IMG/VR virus record: IMGVR_UViG_3300007511_001544
Coordinates: 1-64,000 of that record
From: a virus
Strand: one strand, 5' to 3'
Length of the DNA: 64,000 bases
Shown: positions 43,965 through 52,060 of the stretch, in pieces
Layout: each line of letters begins with the position of its first letter
Position numbering within the stretch: position 1 is the first letter of the stretch
Made by a program: the position numbers and the translations under genes
The notes under the pieces: generated by a model
What the model was told of the DNA's origin: nothing
Seen by the model: the letters and a program-made list of their open reading frames with translations, nothing else
Databases searched by the model: none

Positions 43965-44170
43965 TATTCTGTCTCGAAAACTCTTTTTTCAGTTCCAGCT
44001 TCAGTGTCTGTATGGGGGGTATATACAGGTGGCGGATTGTCTACATATAATTCATCACCCTTCAGGGACAAGTCCCAATTTGCCAAAAGTTCAGTTATGT
44101 CGGTTTCTTCCGCCAGACATTTTTGTAATGTCATTAGAAGTGCTCCAACTGCTTGTTTCGAAAGTTTCAT
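43964..44170 (-). CDS. Small conserved phage protein, unknown role
   Basis: The 68-residue protein reads MKLSKQAVGALLMTLQKCLAEE then TDITELLANWDLSLKGDELYVDNPPPVYTP. It has a helix, a short beta hairpin and a Pro-rich tail. I know similar small proteins from T4-like environmental phages, where they often lie near sigma or clamp-loader genes, but no function is known to me. It starts at an ATG with a GGAG Shine-Dalgarno sequence inside the upstream gene's end, and its stop overlaps the GTG start of the zinc-ribbon protein. Confidence 0.6.
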   Translation of the reverse strand: MKLSKQAVGALLMTLQKCLAEETDITELLANWDLSLKGDELYVDNPPPVYTPHTDTEAGTEKRVFETE

Positions 44171-44171
44171 T

Positions 44172-44477
44172 TTATTCTCCTTCTTTAAAGAAATCTGCTG
44201 TATTTACAGCCTTGTCACATATAAAAATATCATAGGGAGGCTTCCACATTTTTATTTCGTGGTATTTGGCTCCCCACACATTAAGTTGCTCGTGCGTGAG
44301 GGCTGTCCAATCTATTCCCGTTGTCCCGCCACGAGCCGTCCAGTACACAATAGTATCACCACTATCGTACATTTGGTTTATCTTTTCGATGTTCTTCATG
44401 ATCGGTATCGCAGAGGGATAATGTCTTTCCCCCTCATAAGTACATATTGTATCATCTATGTCAACGTAAACTAAAAT
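44172..44477 (-). CDS. HAD-like sugar-operon phosphatase with probable ATT start
   Basis: The visible frame translates to LVYVDIDDTICTYEGERHYP, which is the HAD motif I with the Asp pair, then the Thr/Ser-type YWTARGG motif and a late CDKAVNT motif. Relatives of about 100-120 residues occur in capsule and LPS operons and are often annotated as phosphatase or phosphoheptose isomerase. No ATG, GTG or TTG lies before motif I in frame. The first usable codon is ATT at 44477, with a GGAGA Shine-Dalgarno sequence 7-8 nt upstream, and it overlaps the stop of the nucleotidyltransferase gene. An internal ATG at 44399 would remove the catalytic Asp and is unlikely. Spacing suggests translational coupling. 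Function: dephosphorylation of a sugar phosphate, inferred. Confidence 0.65.
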   Translation of the reverse strand: MLVYVDIDDTICTYEGERHYPSAIPIMKNIEKINQMYDSGDTIVYWTARGGTTGIDWTALTHEQLNVWGAKYHEIKMWKPPYDIFICDKAVNTADFFKEGE

Positions 44478-44866
44478 TTCTGTTTCTCCAGTATTTTTGT
44501 GGTAGAATAATTGCCGATCCTGTCAAAGAAATCAACCCTGCCTGCATACTGACTGCCGACAACCTCTTTGCCTCTCCAGTCAGATCCTACAACTAGAATA
44601 TCAGGTTTTGTTAATTTTATTAAGTTCTCTAATTCTTTTCTAGACCCAAAATCATATACTTCGTCAACATACCTTATGGAAGATACTAAAAACATTCTAT
44701 CCCCCAAGCTGTTAAAAGGTCGGTCATTACCCTTTACAGCTTTGACTTTTTCATCAGTATCAATTCCAACAATCAGCGTATCTCCAAGAGATTTTGCATA
44801 TTTAAACATCTCAATGTGCCCTCTATGTAAAACATCAAAGCACCCATTTGTCCAAACTGTAGTCAT
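44471..44866 (-). CDS. HldE/RfaE2-like sugar-1-phosphate nucleotidyltransferase
   Basis: The 131-residue protein starts MTTVWTNGCFDVLHRGHIEM, with the HxGH motif (14-17) of the cytidylyl/adenylyltransferase fold, and has the RPFNSLGDRMFLVSSIRYVDEV and VVGSDWRGKEVVGS blocks of the heptose-1-phosphate adenylyltransferase domain of HldE. The YSTTKI end is also typical. It would activate a heptose or related sugar phosphate with ATP or CTP. The true start is the ATG at 44866, which overlaps the stop of the kinase gene as ATGA; a longer reading from 44908 adds 14 Cys-rich residues and no homology. Together with the kinase gene it is a split HldE. Confidence 0.75.
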   Translation of the reverse strand: MTTVWTNGCFDVLHRGHIEMFKYAKSLGDTLIVGIDTDEKVKAVKGNDRPFNSLGDRMFLVSSIRYVDEVYDFGSRKELENLIKLTKPDILVVGSDWRGKEVVGSQYAGRVDFFDRIGNYSTTKILEKQKF

Positions 44867-45609
44867 ACGATACTTACACCCCTCTTTTGGACAACTTTTG
44901 TAGCACACTCATTGGCGAACTTGATAGCTTCCTTAATATCGTTTGTTTCCAAATATTTTGCCACAAGTCCTGCTATAAATGTATCACCACCACCTGAAGA
45001 GTCTTTGATTTCCACCTTTGGAACAGGAAATACTTCGTCACGATATTTACATCCTTCAGAGCCGAGCGTAATAATCAACTTGTCATATATGTTTTGGTTA
45101 AGTAAGTGTTTTGTCCGATTATGCTCATAGTAGTTTATCTTTATAAATTCTATATTATCACACCAGGGTCCCAACAATCTCTTAGTATCCAGAAACACAT
45201 TCTGGTTGAGAAGAGATATTTGTTTCATTGATTTTTCCGTCAAAAACCCCTTACAGTAGTCAGATATGATTACTGCGTCATATTCTCTTATCGCCTCTTC
45301 TTTTAGCAAAAATGCGTCAAAAGGTTGGGAAACTTCGTCATTTTCATCTATGCGGAGGAGCATTTGGTTGGTTTTGTCATCAATATAACGACTTTTTTTA
45401 GATTTTTCCCAACCATCGTTCGTGAGAATATCAACCGCTACCCCTAGAGATGTGATATTTTGAGCAACATTCATCGCCATACCGTTAGTCTCTACTGTGT
45501 TGATTCCGTTGAAAACAGGAACAGGTGCGTCGGGGCATAACCTGTCGCAGTTACCATAGTTAAATATATCTTTGCAGCTTTCGCCTATTATCAAAACCTT
45601 CTTAGACAT
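44863..45609 (-). CDS. HldE/RfaE1-like sugar kinase (PfkB family)
   Basis: The 248-residue protein has the PfkB features of heptose-7-phosphate kinase: GESCKDIFNYGNCDRLCPDAPVP resembles the RISPEAPVPV block of RfaE1, MNVAQNITSLG follows, and SSGGGDTFIAG (204-214) holds the catalytic D209. It would phosphorylate a heptose phosphate at C1 before nucleotide transfer by the downstream partner. It is about 60 residues shorter than the HldE kinase domain, so parts of the lid may be missing. Its start overlaps the upstream stop as TAATG. No heptose isomerase (GmhA) is visible in the window, so the host may supply the substrate. Confidence 0.75.
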   Translation of the reverse strand: MSKKVLIIGESCKDIFNYGNCDRLCPDAPVPVFNGINTVETNGMAMNVAQNITSLGVAVDILTNDGWEKSKKSRYIDDKTNQMLLRIDENDEVSQPFDAFLLKEEAIREYDAVIISDYCKGFLTEKSMKQISLLNQNVFLDTKRLLGPWCDNIEFIKINYYEHNRTKHLLNQNIYDKLIITLGSEGCKYRDEVFPVPKVEIKDSSGGGDTFIAGLVAKYLETNDIKEAIKFANECATKVVQKRGVSIV

Positions 45610-46619
45610 TACCTCGCCAAAAACTCCCTACCATTTTGCACTCTTTCTCGCCAATAATTAAGCAAATCATTCATAGTTTTTTCAAATGAGATTTCAGGGC
45701 ACCAGCCTGTGTGGGATTTAAATTTGGTTGCATCGGGAACCTGTAGGTCTGCGTCGATTGGTCTCAATCTATCAGGGTCAACCTCAACCTTAATATTTTT
45801 CACTGTTGACTGAGATAAGAGGTAATCAAGCATCTCCTTTACGGTGCAGCTAAAAGTCCCTCCAATGTTGTAATATTCCCCCGCTATTGGATTTTTTGTA
45901 ACAAGCATATAGTAAGCCCTTACTGCATCTCTAACATCAGACCAAGTTCTTAGAGAATCAAGGTTTCCTACTTTTAGAACAGGTGGCAACATTCCTGCTT
46001 CAATCATCGCAATCTGTTTAGCAAAGGTTGACTCTGCGAAAACATCTCCACGGCGTGGTCCTGTGTGAGTAAACATTCTAGTTGTCATAACAGTTAATCC
46101 GTAAGCCTCCGCATAGAATCTACCAACAAGATCTGTACCAACCTTGGAAATAGCATACGGGGACGCTGGGTGAAATTTGACTTCTTCGTGTATTGGTAAA
46201 AATTCTTTTGGTACTCTCCCAAAAACTTCCGACGAAGCACAAACATGGATAACTGGTTTTTTCTTCAGAACCCTTATGGCTTCCAAAAGTTTTGCAGTTC
46301 CAAGAATGTTTGTCTCAAATGTTTCAAGAGGGGCGTCGAAACTTGTCCTCGGATAGCTTTGTGCCGCAAGATGAAAAACATAATCCGGGTCACTGTTTTC
46401 GACAGTCGTCAACAAAGAGGGAAGATCGTTAAGGTCGCCGTATATAAGTTGGACCCTATCTTTGGAATTTATTCTCCCAAATAGATGTTCTAAATTCTCA
46501 AAGTTGTCGTTCCAGCGGCAAAAGCCATAAATGTCCCAGTCTGTATTTTCTAAAAGAAAGTCCGCCAAATGCGAGCCAACCATTCCTGTTATACCAGTTA
46601 CCAGGGCACGTTTGGTCAT
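45609..46619 (-). CDS. GDP-mannose 4,6-dehydratase-like NAD-dependent enzyme
   Basis: The 336-residue extended SDR has GITGMVGSH (GxxGxxG), SSEVFG, the catalytic YAISK pair and RMFTHTGPRRGDVF, the block typical of GDP-mannose 4,6-dehydratases. The final region (HTGWCPEISFEKTMNDLL) is also of this type. It likely makes a GDP-4-keto-6-deoxy sugar from GDP-mannose or from a GDP-heptose, since kinase and nucleotidyltransferase genes for a heptose follow. The start overlaps the upstream stop. Substrate remains a guess; a dTDP or UDP-sugar enzyme cannot be excluded. Confidence 0.75.
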   Translation of the reverse strand: MTKRALVTGITGMVGSHLADFLLENTDWDIYGFCRWNDNFENLEHLFGRINSKDRVQLIYGDLNDLPSLLTTVENSDPDYVFHLAAQSYPRTSFDAPLETFETNILGTAKLLEAIRVLKKKPVIHVCASSEVFGRVPKEFLPIHEEVKFHPASPYAISKVGTDLVGRFYAEAYGLTVMTTRMFTHTGPRRGDVFAESTFAKQIAMIEAGMLPPVLKVGNLDSLRTWSDVRDAVRAYYMLVTKNPIAGEYYNIGGTFSCTVKEMLDYLLSQSTVKNIKVEVDPDRLRPIDADLQVPDATKFKSHTGWCPEISFEKTMNDLLNYWRERVQNGREFLAR

Positions 46620-47563
46620 TTTATATTTTCCTTATACCAGTTCAGAGTTTTTTCAATTCCCTCTTCTAAGCTTATTTCTGGTTTCCACCCCAGTTCTCGC
46701 ACCGCTTTACTCCAGTTTAAAAACAAGCTTGTTTTGATAGTTGGTTTAGATAAGTCATTTTCAATTACCAAATCTTTTCCAGAGGCATCAATAATTTTCT
46801 GAACAAGATCACGGACGGCGACAGCCTCCCCTAACCCAACGTTGTATAGCTCATAACTTGTTTTTTGTTTTTGTGTGGCAGCCTCTACGAATTTACATAA
46901 ATCCTCAACATGAAGAAGATCTCTCTTCTCTTCTCCTGTTCCCCACATTACCACTTTATTTTCTGCTGTCATAACTTTTGTAACTGTAGCACCAAAGACA
47001 TGGCTTCTCTCTAAATCATATTTATCATAGGGTCCATAAATATTTGAGTGCCTTAAAACCGTATGCTTAGTTCTTCCAAGTCGTGAATAAAATTCACACA
47101 TTTTTTCGATATAAACCTTGGTGTTTCCCACGCCAAAATATTTTGAGTGAATCTCATCGCTGCCATCAAAGTCCTCTTCAGTTAAAGCTATATCACTTGG
47201 TTGGTACATTACTGTACAACTTGGGAAAACAAAATGTTCTACTCCATTTTCGTATGCAGATCTTAACAGCAACGAGTTCATAACAGCATTATCTGTCACA
47301 TGAATATAGGGCTTGGTTGTAATATCTTTGGCTCCGGAGGTGGTTGCAGCAAACTGAAGGATAATATCGACATCTTGCATTACCCTCTCTACATCATGTG
47401 GATTATTCAAGTCAGCATAGCACCACTCTACATCATATTCAGTAAGTGCTTCCTTCTTGTGGTAAATTGCACGAATACTGTAAAAGGGATTGCCATAAAA
47501 GTGTTCCAAGAGATTCCTGCCAATAAATCCAGTGGCTCCGCACAAAAGTATTTTCTTACTCAT
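46616..47563 (-). CDS. NAD-dependent epimerase/reductase, GDP-fucose-synthase-like
   Basis: The 315-residue extended SDR starts MSKKILLCGATGFIGRNLLE and has SCTVMY, RHSNIYGPYDKYDLERSHV and the C-terminal LGWKPEISLEEGI. The normal YxxxK pair is not in its usual place: the region reads KYFGVGNTKVYIEK, with Tyr seven residues before the first Lys. The sequence type is known to me from bacterial surface-sugar clusters. Likely role: epimerisation or reduction of a keto sugar nucleotide. Start and stop overlap the neighbours, as throughout this block. Confidence 0.7.
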   Translation of the reverse strand: MSKKILLCGATGFIGRNLLEHFYGNPFYSIRAIYHKKEALTEYDVEWCYADLNNPHDVERVMQDVDIILQFAATTSGAKDITTKPYIHVTDNAVMNSLLLRSAYENGVEHFVFPSCTVMYQPSDIALTEEDFDGSDEIHSKYFGVGNTKVYIEKMCEFYSRLGRTKHTVLRHSNIYGPYDKYDLERSHVFGATVTKVMTAENKVVMWGTGEEKRDLLHVEDLCKFVEAATQKQKTSYELYNVGLGEAVAVRDLVQKIIDASGKDLVIENDLSKPTIKTSLFLNWSKAVRELGWKPEISLEEGIEKTLNWYKENIK

Positions 47564-48296
47564 TTCTATTCCTCAAATATCTTCGAATATTATCTTCTGA
47601 CGACAAGGCAGCCGTTGGAAAAACCTCTACCAACTCTTGGTTAGGTAGGTTTGGTGTTTTGTAGGTGTATTTTCCAAACTTGACCTCTTTCTTTAAAAGA
47701 TCAGCTACCTGCTTAAAATCAACATTTCCCGACGATATAAAGTCAACAATTCCATTATATTTGCTCATATAGGACATCTTTATAAAACTGAGAATATCTT
47801 CTTGTAGAATATAATTGAAAGTGGATTTTCCTGATAAAGAGACTTCTGGGTTTTCGTCCTCGATGATCTTTCGAAAATTGTTTTTTCTCATCGTTTCTCC
47901 AAGAATAGCTCCGCAACGAAGGATAAGAGTTCTAGTTGTTAACCTTTTAACAATAGACTCTGCCATTAATTTTGTTGTTTTATATAAGCTGCTTTCATCA
48001 CGATATACATCAATAGAGGATAAAAATACAAATTTATGATGAGGTAACAATGATACACTTCTCGTTAGAAAAACATTATCCTCAAGCAATCCATAATAAT
48101 CATTCGTATCTTTGGTCGAATTAAAGGCACAATGAATAATGAGATCGAACGGCTTTGTTTTGTACTTGGATAAAATCTCTTGGCAGTTTTCTCGTGTCAT
48201 TGCCACACATTCTATCTGTGATGCAATATATTTACCAAGTCCGCTTCCTGCTCCCGTTACTAAAACTCTACTTCCTGAAAGCGTTGTGTCTGTCAT
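47556..48296 (-). CDS. Short NAD-dependent epimerase/reductase
   Basis: The 246-residue SDR has GAGSGLGKYI at the N-terminus, LIIHCAFNS, SSIDVY and the catalytic Tyr-Lys pair in YKTTK. It is shorter than the extended family (about 310-340) and lacks most of the C-terminal substrate domain, ending in EDNIRRYLRNRNE. A role as 4-keto reductase of a nucleotide sugar is likely. The ATG at 48296 has a GGAG Shine-Dalgarno sequence and overlaps the upstream gene by 29 nt, the largest overlap between sound genes in this block. Confidence 0.65.
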   Translation of the reverse strand: MTDTTLSGSRVLVTGAGSGLGKYIASQIECVAMTRENCQEILSKYKTKPFDLIIHCAFNSTKDTNDYYGLLEDNVFLTRSVSLLPHHKFVFLSSIDVYRDESSLYKTTKLMAESIVKRLTTRTLILRCGAILGETMRKNNFRKIIEDENPEVSLSGKSTFNYILQEDILSFIKMSYMSKYNGIVDFISSGNVDFKQVADLLKKEVKFGKYTYKTPNLPNQELVEVFPTAALSSEDNIRRYLRNRNE

Positions 48297-49245
48297 CGAT
48301 TACACTCCTATTTTTCTCAAACCATTCAATAGTTTCTTCAATTCCGTCAGACAGGCTAATGGTTGTCTCGAATCCGACCTCTTTCGCACGAGTGGAATCA
48401 AGAATCCTTCTCTTGTCCCCCGTCGGTTTCGTGGTGTCCCAAACAACTTCAATATCCTTCGGACATTTCTCTACCACGATATCAACAATTTCTTTAATGG
48501 TTACCCCTTCTCCAGAGCCAAGATTGACTGGGACGTTTACCTCATTTTCTACCATGTGCAACATCCCAAGTGCTACATCTCTGGAGTGAATAAAATCCCT
48601 TATCGGGGACCCGTCACCCCAAACTTCCAGCTTATCGTTTTCATATGCTTTCCTGATTAGAGATGGGATAACCATGGCGTTTTCTGGGTCGAAATTGTCA
48701 TATGGTCCGTATACGTTTGCTGGGCGCACGATGGAAACACGGTCCCAACCATATTGAATTTTATAAGCTTCAGCCTGAAGCTCTCCTATCCTTTTTGCCC
48801 ATCCTGCAAATCTGTCATTCTCAGACGGGAAAGTGGACCAAACATCGTCTTCTTTAAAAACTTCTGCTGGGTGATAAACTCCCACACTACTTGTATAAAG
48901 ATACCAGTCAACACCTGCCAACCTTGCAGCTTCCATCATATTGGTATTGAATTGTAACATTGGAACCATAAAATCGGCTGGCTGCTCCTTGCACATCTTT
49001 GGGGACCCCTTTACGCCAACTAGATTGAAAACGTAATCCATACCCTCACATAAACTCTTACACACAGCAAACTCTGTAAGATTGCCGTGGACAAATTTTA
49101 CTGACTGAGGCAGTCCTGCTGGAGGGTCCAAGGATACCACTGATACTTCTGCACCACGCTCAACTAAAAGATCCACGAGTTGGCGACCAATCATACCTGT
49201 GCCGCCGGTAACTAAAACTTTTTTATCTCTATAATCAACAAACAT
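48268..49245 (-). CDS. GDP-fucose-synthase-like epimerase/reductase with altered YxxxK
   Basis: The 325-residue extended SDR has GGTGMIGRQL, YTSSVGVYHP, RPANVYGPYDNFDPENAMVIPSL and WGDGSPIRDFIHSRDVA, all typical of the GDP-4-keto-6-deoxymannose epimerase/reductase family. The catalytic motif, YxxxK in relatives (as in YGWSK), reads AGWAKR here, preceded by Phe, so the usual Tyr is missing. The protein may use another acid or act only as an epimerase. The gene follows the ColD-like gene with an 11-nt overlap, and the two could act in sequence on a GDP sugar. Confidence 0.7.
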   Translation of the reverse strand: MFVDYRDKKVLVTGGTGMIGRQLVDLLVERGAEVSVVSLDPPAGLPQSVKFVHGNLTEFAVCKSLCEGMDYVFNLVGVKGSPKMCKEQPADFMVPMLQFNTNMMEAARLAGVDWYLYTSSVGVYHPAEVFKEDDVWSTFPSENDRFAGWAKRIGELQAEAYKIQYGWDRVSIVRPANVYGPYDNFDPENAMVIPSLIRKAYENDKLEVWGDGSPIRDFIHSRDVALGMLHMVENEVNVPVNLGSGEGVTIKEIVDIVVEKCPKDIEVVWDTTKPTGDKRRILDSTRAKEVGFETTISLSDGIEETIEWFEKNRSVIDDRHNAFRK

Positions 49246-50410
49246 TCAAAGCCTCACATAGTTCTCTAATTTGTGTTTCCGTTAGATCTGTATGGTTACC
49301 CACATAAAGACCGAAATCATGAATATGATCTGCATTTTTAAGGTCGCCAACAACTCTATGTCTATATCCCTCCAGATATGGTTGACGGGCTTGGTTTCCC
49401 CCGCCTGCTGTTCCTATCCTATATTCGACACCCATAGTGCGAAGGGTTTTTTCCACATTTTTCATTCTATTTTTGTCCTTGTCTAACAAGATGAGCGGTA
49501 GTGCGAAATTACTGTTTCCATCAAACTTGAAATCGGTATAATACTTTTTACTATCCAAAAACTCCAACCATATACCAAGATTGAAAGACCTTATTTTACA
49601 CGCCTGATCTAAACGCTTTATTTGTTGCAACCCCAATACAGCATTAAACTCAGTATTTCTTAAATTATAACCAGGGACAGCAAATGTAAACAGCGGATTT
49701 AAATCGGGATACTTTTTTTCATAATATTCTTGTAATTTAGTGTCAGCTTCTCTAATCATACCATGAGATCTAAACATTTTTGCAAGCTCATAAACTTTCT
49801 CATCGTTAGTGCAAACAACTCCTCCCTCTACGGTAGTGATGTGGTGCCCAAAATAAAATGAAAAGTTTGACATCAACCCATGAGAACCAACAAGTCTTCC
49901 ATTATGGGTTGCGCCATGTGACTCACAACAATCCTCAATAAGAATTAAATCGTGTTCTTTTGCTATTTTTACAAGCTCATCTGTAAGTCCATCAAACCCC
50001 AGAGCGTGAACCAAAGTAATGCCAATCGTCCTGTCGGTTATAGCATTTTTAATATTCTCAGCAGTAATAGCCATACTGCTCATGTCAACATCAACAAAGA
50101 CTGGCGTCATGCCAAGATTTACAATAGGGGCAATATCAGACACCCAACCTATGGGCGGAACAATAACTTCCCCTCTACCTTTCATTTCTTTGAGGATAGA
50201 TGCCATAATATAATTGGCGGACGCTCCGGAGTTGACAAATACAGTATATTTTACGCCAAGCCATTTTGACCACTCTTCCTCAAACTTTCGCACATATTTT
50301 GACTGAGTGAAGCGAACGTTTGGTTCTTTTAACCAGTCAATAAGTGCGTATTTATCTGATTCTGTAATATTGTCGTTTATTAGAGGCCATGTGAATTTAC
50401 TTTGTCCCAT
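49235..50410 (-). CDS. ColD-like PLP sugar 3-dehydratase (DegT family, His in place of Lys)
   Basis: The 391-residue protein belongs to the DegT/DnrJ/EryC1 family: VNSGASANYIMAS, PPIGWVSDI, DVDMSSMAIT, IEDCCESHGA and FSFYFGHHITTVEGG. Where aminotransferases of the family have the PLP-binding Lys, this one has His (H189 when started at 50410), as in ColD, the GDP-4-keto-6-deoxymannose 3-dehydratase of colitose synthesis (about 388 residues, His188). No Fe-S Cys set is present, unlike RfbH. It likely removes the C3 hydroxyl to give a 3,6-dideoxy sugar. The start at 50410 has GGAG 6 nt upstream; an ATG at 50422 is the alternative. Confidence 0.8.
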   Translation of the reverse strand: MGQSKFTWPLINDNITESDKYALIDWLKEPNVRFTQSKYVRKFEEEWSKWLGVKYTVFVNSGASANYIMASILKEMKGRGEVIVPPIGWVSDIAPIVNLGMTPVFVDVDMSSMAITAENIKNAITDRTIGITLVHALGFDGLTDELVKIAKEHDLILIEDCCESHGATHNGRLVGSHGLMSNFSFYFGHHITTVEGGVVCTNDEKVYELAKMFRSHGMIREADTKLQEYYEKKYPDLNPLFTFAVPGYNLRNTEFNAVLGLQQIKRLDQACKIRSFNLGIWLEFLDSKKYYTDFKFDGNSNFALPLILLDKDKNRMKNVEKTLRTMGVEYRIGTAGGGNQARQPYLEGYRHRVVGDLKNADHIHDFGLYVGNHTDLTETQIRELCEALNVC

Positions 50411-50933
50411 AGAATTCTCCATATTCTACAAGAAGTGTTGATTTTGAATCTAATCGCTCGTAAGCGTTCTTAAATTCTGCGAATATATCCTCTGCCTCAT
50501 AAAGTTCTACGACCTCTACCTCTGTTAACATTTTACGAAGGGCTTCAGTGTGGTTCTGGGTGTGCTGTGGACCTGCATCAATTGGATTCTTTGACCCTAT
50601 AGCAACCCGAATAATAACACGAGGTGTCATATCACCCTTTGACATGTCCCTCATTTTATCTAAATGGTTAACCAATTGATTACAGGCAAGAATAAAGAAA
50701 TCGAAGCGAGGATACATTGTTATGGGTACATAACCCTCCAGGGCCATTCCGGTTGAAATACCCATCTGTGTTTCTTCAAAAACTGGTAATTCAATTCTTT
50801 TTTCGTCTGGGACTTTTTCTAAAGTGCTGGAGATTGCGTGTCCGCTAACCTTGCAGGCTTGTCCTAAAAAGATTGTATCTTCTTTCCGAGATAACCACTC
50901 CATCGACCTAATAAGTTCACTCTTATAACTCAT
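50397..50933 (-). CDS. TPP enzyme, pyrimidine-binding subunit (E1-beta-like), minimal
   Basis: The 178-residue protein has the pyrimidine-binding domain of transketolase-type enzymes: FLGQACKVSGHAIS and VFEETQMGISTGMALEGYVP, where the Glu of FEET (53-54) activates the cofactor. E1-beta subunits are normally about 325 residues because of a C-terminal transketolase domain, which is absent here. With the next gene it makes a complete but minimal TPP enzyme, as in sulfopyruvate decarboxylase ComD/ComE. A two-carbon transfer to a keto sugar, as in branched sugars, is a reasonable guess. Confidence 0.75.
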   Translation of the reverse strand: MSYKSELIRSMEWLSRKEDTIFLGQACKVSGHAISSTLEKVPDEKRIELPVFEETQMGISTGMALEGYVPITMYPRFDFFILACNQLVNHLDKMRDMSKGDMTPRVIIRVAIGSKNPIDAGPQHTQNHTEALRKMLTEVEVVELYEAEDIFAEFKNAYERLDSKSTLLVEYGEFYGTK

Positions 50934-51560
50934 TTAAAAATTGACCCACTTTCCTGTCCCGTGATGGGGGTACTCCATTTCATACTTGTAATAAATGACA
51001 CCATCAGGTGCTTCTTGTTTTTTGCCCCATGCCATCTCGGTTGGTGTATGAACACTCATATTGTTATCTTCGACCACCCACTGAAGGGGGAGATTGAAAT
51101 TTTTTGCGTACTTGTATGCCTCGTGAAACACACCAGTTTCCATCGTCATATCGCCTACAAAACACCAAACCCTTTTATTGGACCCCTTTGTTTTTAGCGC
51201 AAGAGCGGTACCTAAAGCTAGAGGTATAATGCCACCCACAATAGAAGAGGCATAAAAGTTTGGCTTTATGTTGTTTGTCCCCATGCTTCTACCTTCTACA
51301 ATAGAATTAAACAGCTTTTCTGGATCAACTCCATGTAAAAGAGCGTGGTAGTGATTTCTCCAGGGGACAAAAACCCAATCATCTGGACTTATGTACTGAA
51401 ATATTTCTATCAGTTGTTCTTCGTTATTCTTGGCGAGGTGGATTGGTCCCTTGACTTTTCCCGCCTCATAAGTATCTCTAACTTTAGACTCAAAATCAAT
51501 AAGTTCTTGAGGACTCAAAGAAACCTTTCTAACTTTTTTAAGATGATTTGGAATGTTCAT
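50934..51560 (-). CDS. TPP enzyme, pyrophosphate-binding subunit (E1-alpha-like), minimal
   Basis: The 208-residue protein has VPWRNHYHALLHGVDP (65-80), which matches the YRxHxHxLxxG block of E1-alpha subunits, and the TPP motif GD (136-137) ... NN (166-167) in FVGDMTMETGVFHEAYKYA and VVEDNNMSVHTP. E1-alpha is normally 320-360 residues, so this is the core domain only. Start and stop abut the beta-type gene. It sits between an RmlC-like epimerase and the ColD-like dehydratase, which points to sugar synthesis rather than central metabolism. Confidence 0.75.
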   Translation of the reverse strand: MNIPNHLKKVRKVSLSPQELIDFESKVRDTYEAGKVKGPIHLAKNNEEQLIEIFQYISPDDWVFVPWRNHYHALLHGVDPEKLFNSIVEGRSMGTNNIKPNFYASSIVGGIIPLALGTALALKTKGSNKRVWCFVGDMTMETGVFHEAYKYAKNFNLPLQWVVEDNNMSVHTPTEMAWGKKQEAPDGVIYYKYEMEYPHHGTGKWVNF

Positions 51561-52060
51561 TTGTCTCTCGCTTGTAATATTGGATTACTGGTTGGCCAGT
51601 CTATGTTAACACGAGGATCGTTCCATTTTAAGGTAAATTGTTGATCAACGTCAGAATACTCTCCATCGTATGCGAGCTTATAACTGAAAACGGCTGTATC
51701 GCTCATCACACAAAACCCATTTCCGAAGCCGGGCGGAAGTAAAACTTGTTTTCTTTCTTTGTCGTCAAGTATCATCCAATCCCACTGGAGGTATGTTTCT
51801 GAGTCGGGGCGGTTATCAACCACAACAAAATAAATCTCTCCGTGTATACAACTAACCATCTTCCAAGTTTTATAATCTCCGTGGATTCCACGAATCACAC
51901 TCTTCCTAGAAGATGAAAATTTATCATGAATAAAATCTAGTTTTATTGCGGATGTTTTCTTTTTATAAGTTGTCCAAATATCGCCCCGATAGTCTCGGAA
52001 CATGTCAGAATCAAAAACTCCAACTTCTGGGAATGTGTTGTTTACCAACTGATGTCCCAA
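51557..52060 (-). CDS. RmlC-like dTDP-sugar 3,5-epimerase (cupin)
   Basis: The 167-residue protein has the RmlC cupin: FRDYRGDIWTTYKK, VIRGIHGDYKTWKMVSCIHG with the catalytic-type His, EIYFVVVDNRPDSETYLQW and LLPPGFGNGFCVMSD. It would epimerise C3 and/or C5 of a keto sugar nucleotide. The family is about 180 residues, so it is full length. There is no ATG start. The ORF begins at a TTG at 52060 that overlaps the upstream gene, and a second TTG at 52048 with GGGA before it is an alternative. Confidence 0.75.
   Translation of the reverse strand: MGHQLVNNTFPEVGVFDSDMFRDYRGDIWTTYKKKTSAIKLDFIHDKFSSSRKSVIRGIHGDYKTWKMVSCIHGEIYFVVVDNRPDSETYLQWDWMILDDKERKQVLLPPGFGNGFCVMSDTAVFSYKLAYDGEYSDVDQQFTLKWNDPRVNIDWPTSNPILQARDK

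Noticed and set aside
44471-44480. Programmed -1 frameshift joining the nucleotidyltransferase and the HAD protein
   Set aside because: The sequence around the stop does not form a standard slippery heptamer and the first protein has its natural end; an ATT start explains the data more simply.
44867-44908. Longer N-terminus of the nucleotidyltransferase
   Set aside because: The family starts at TVWTNGCFD, and the ATG at 44866 overlaps the upstream stop in the same manner as its neighbours.
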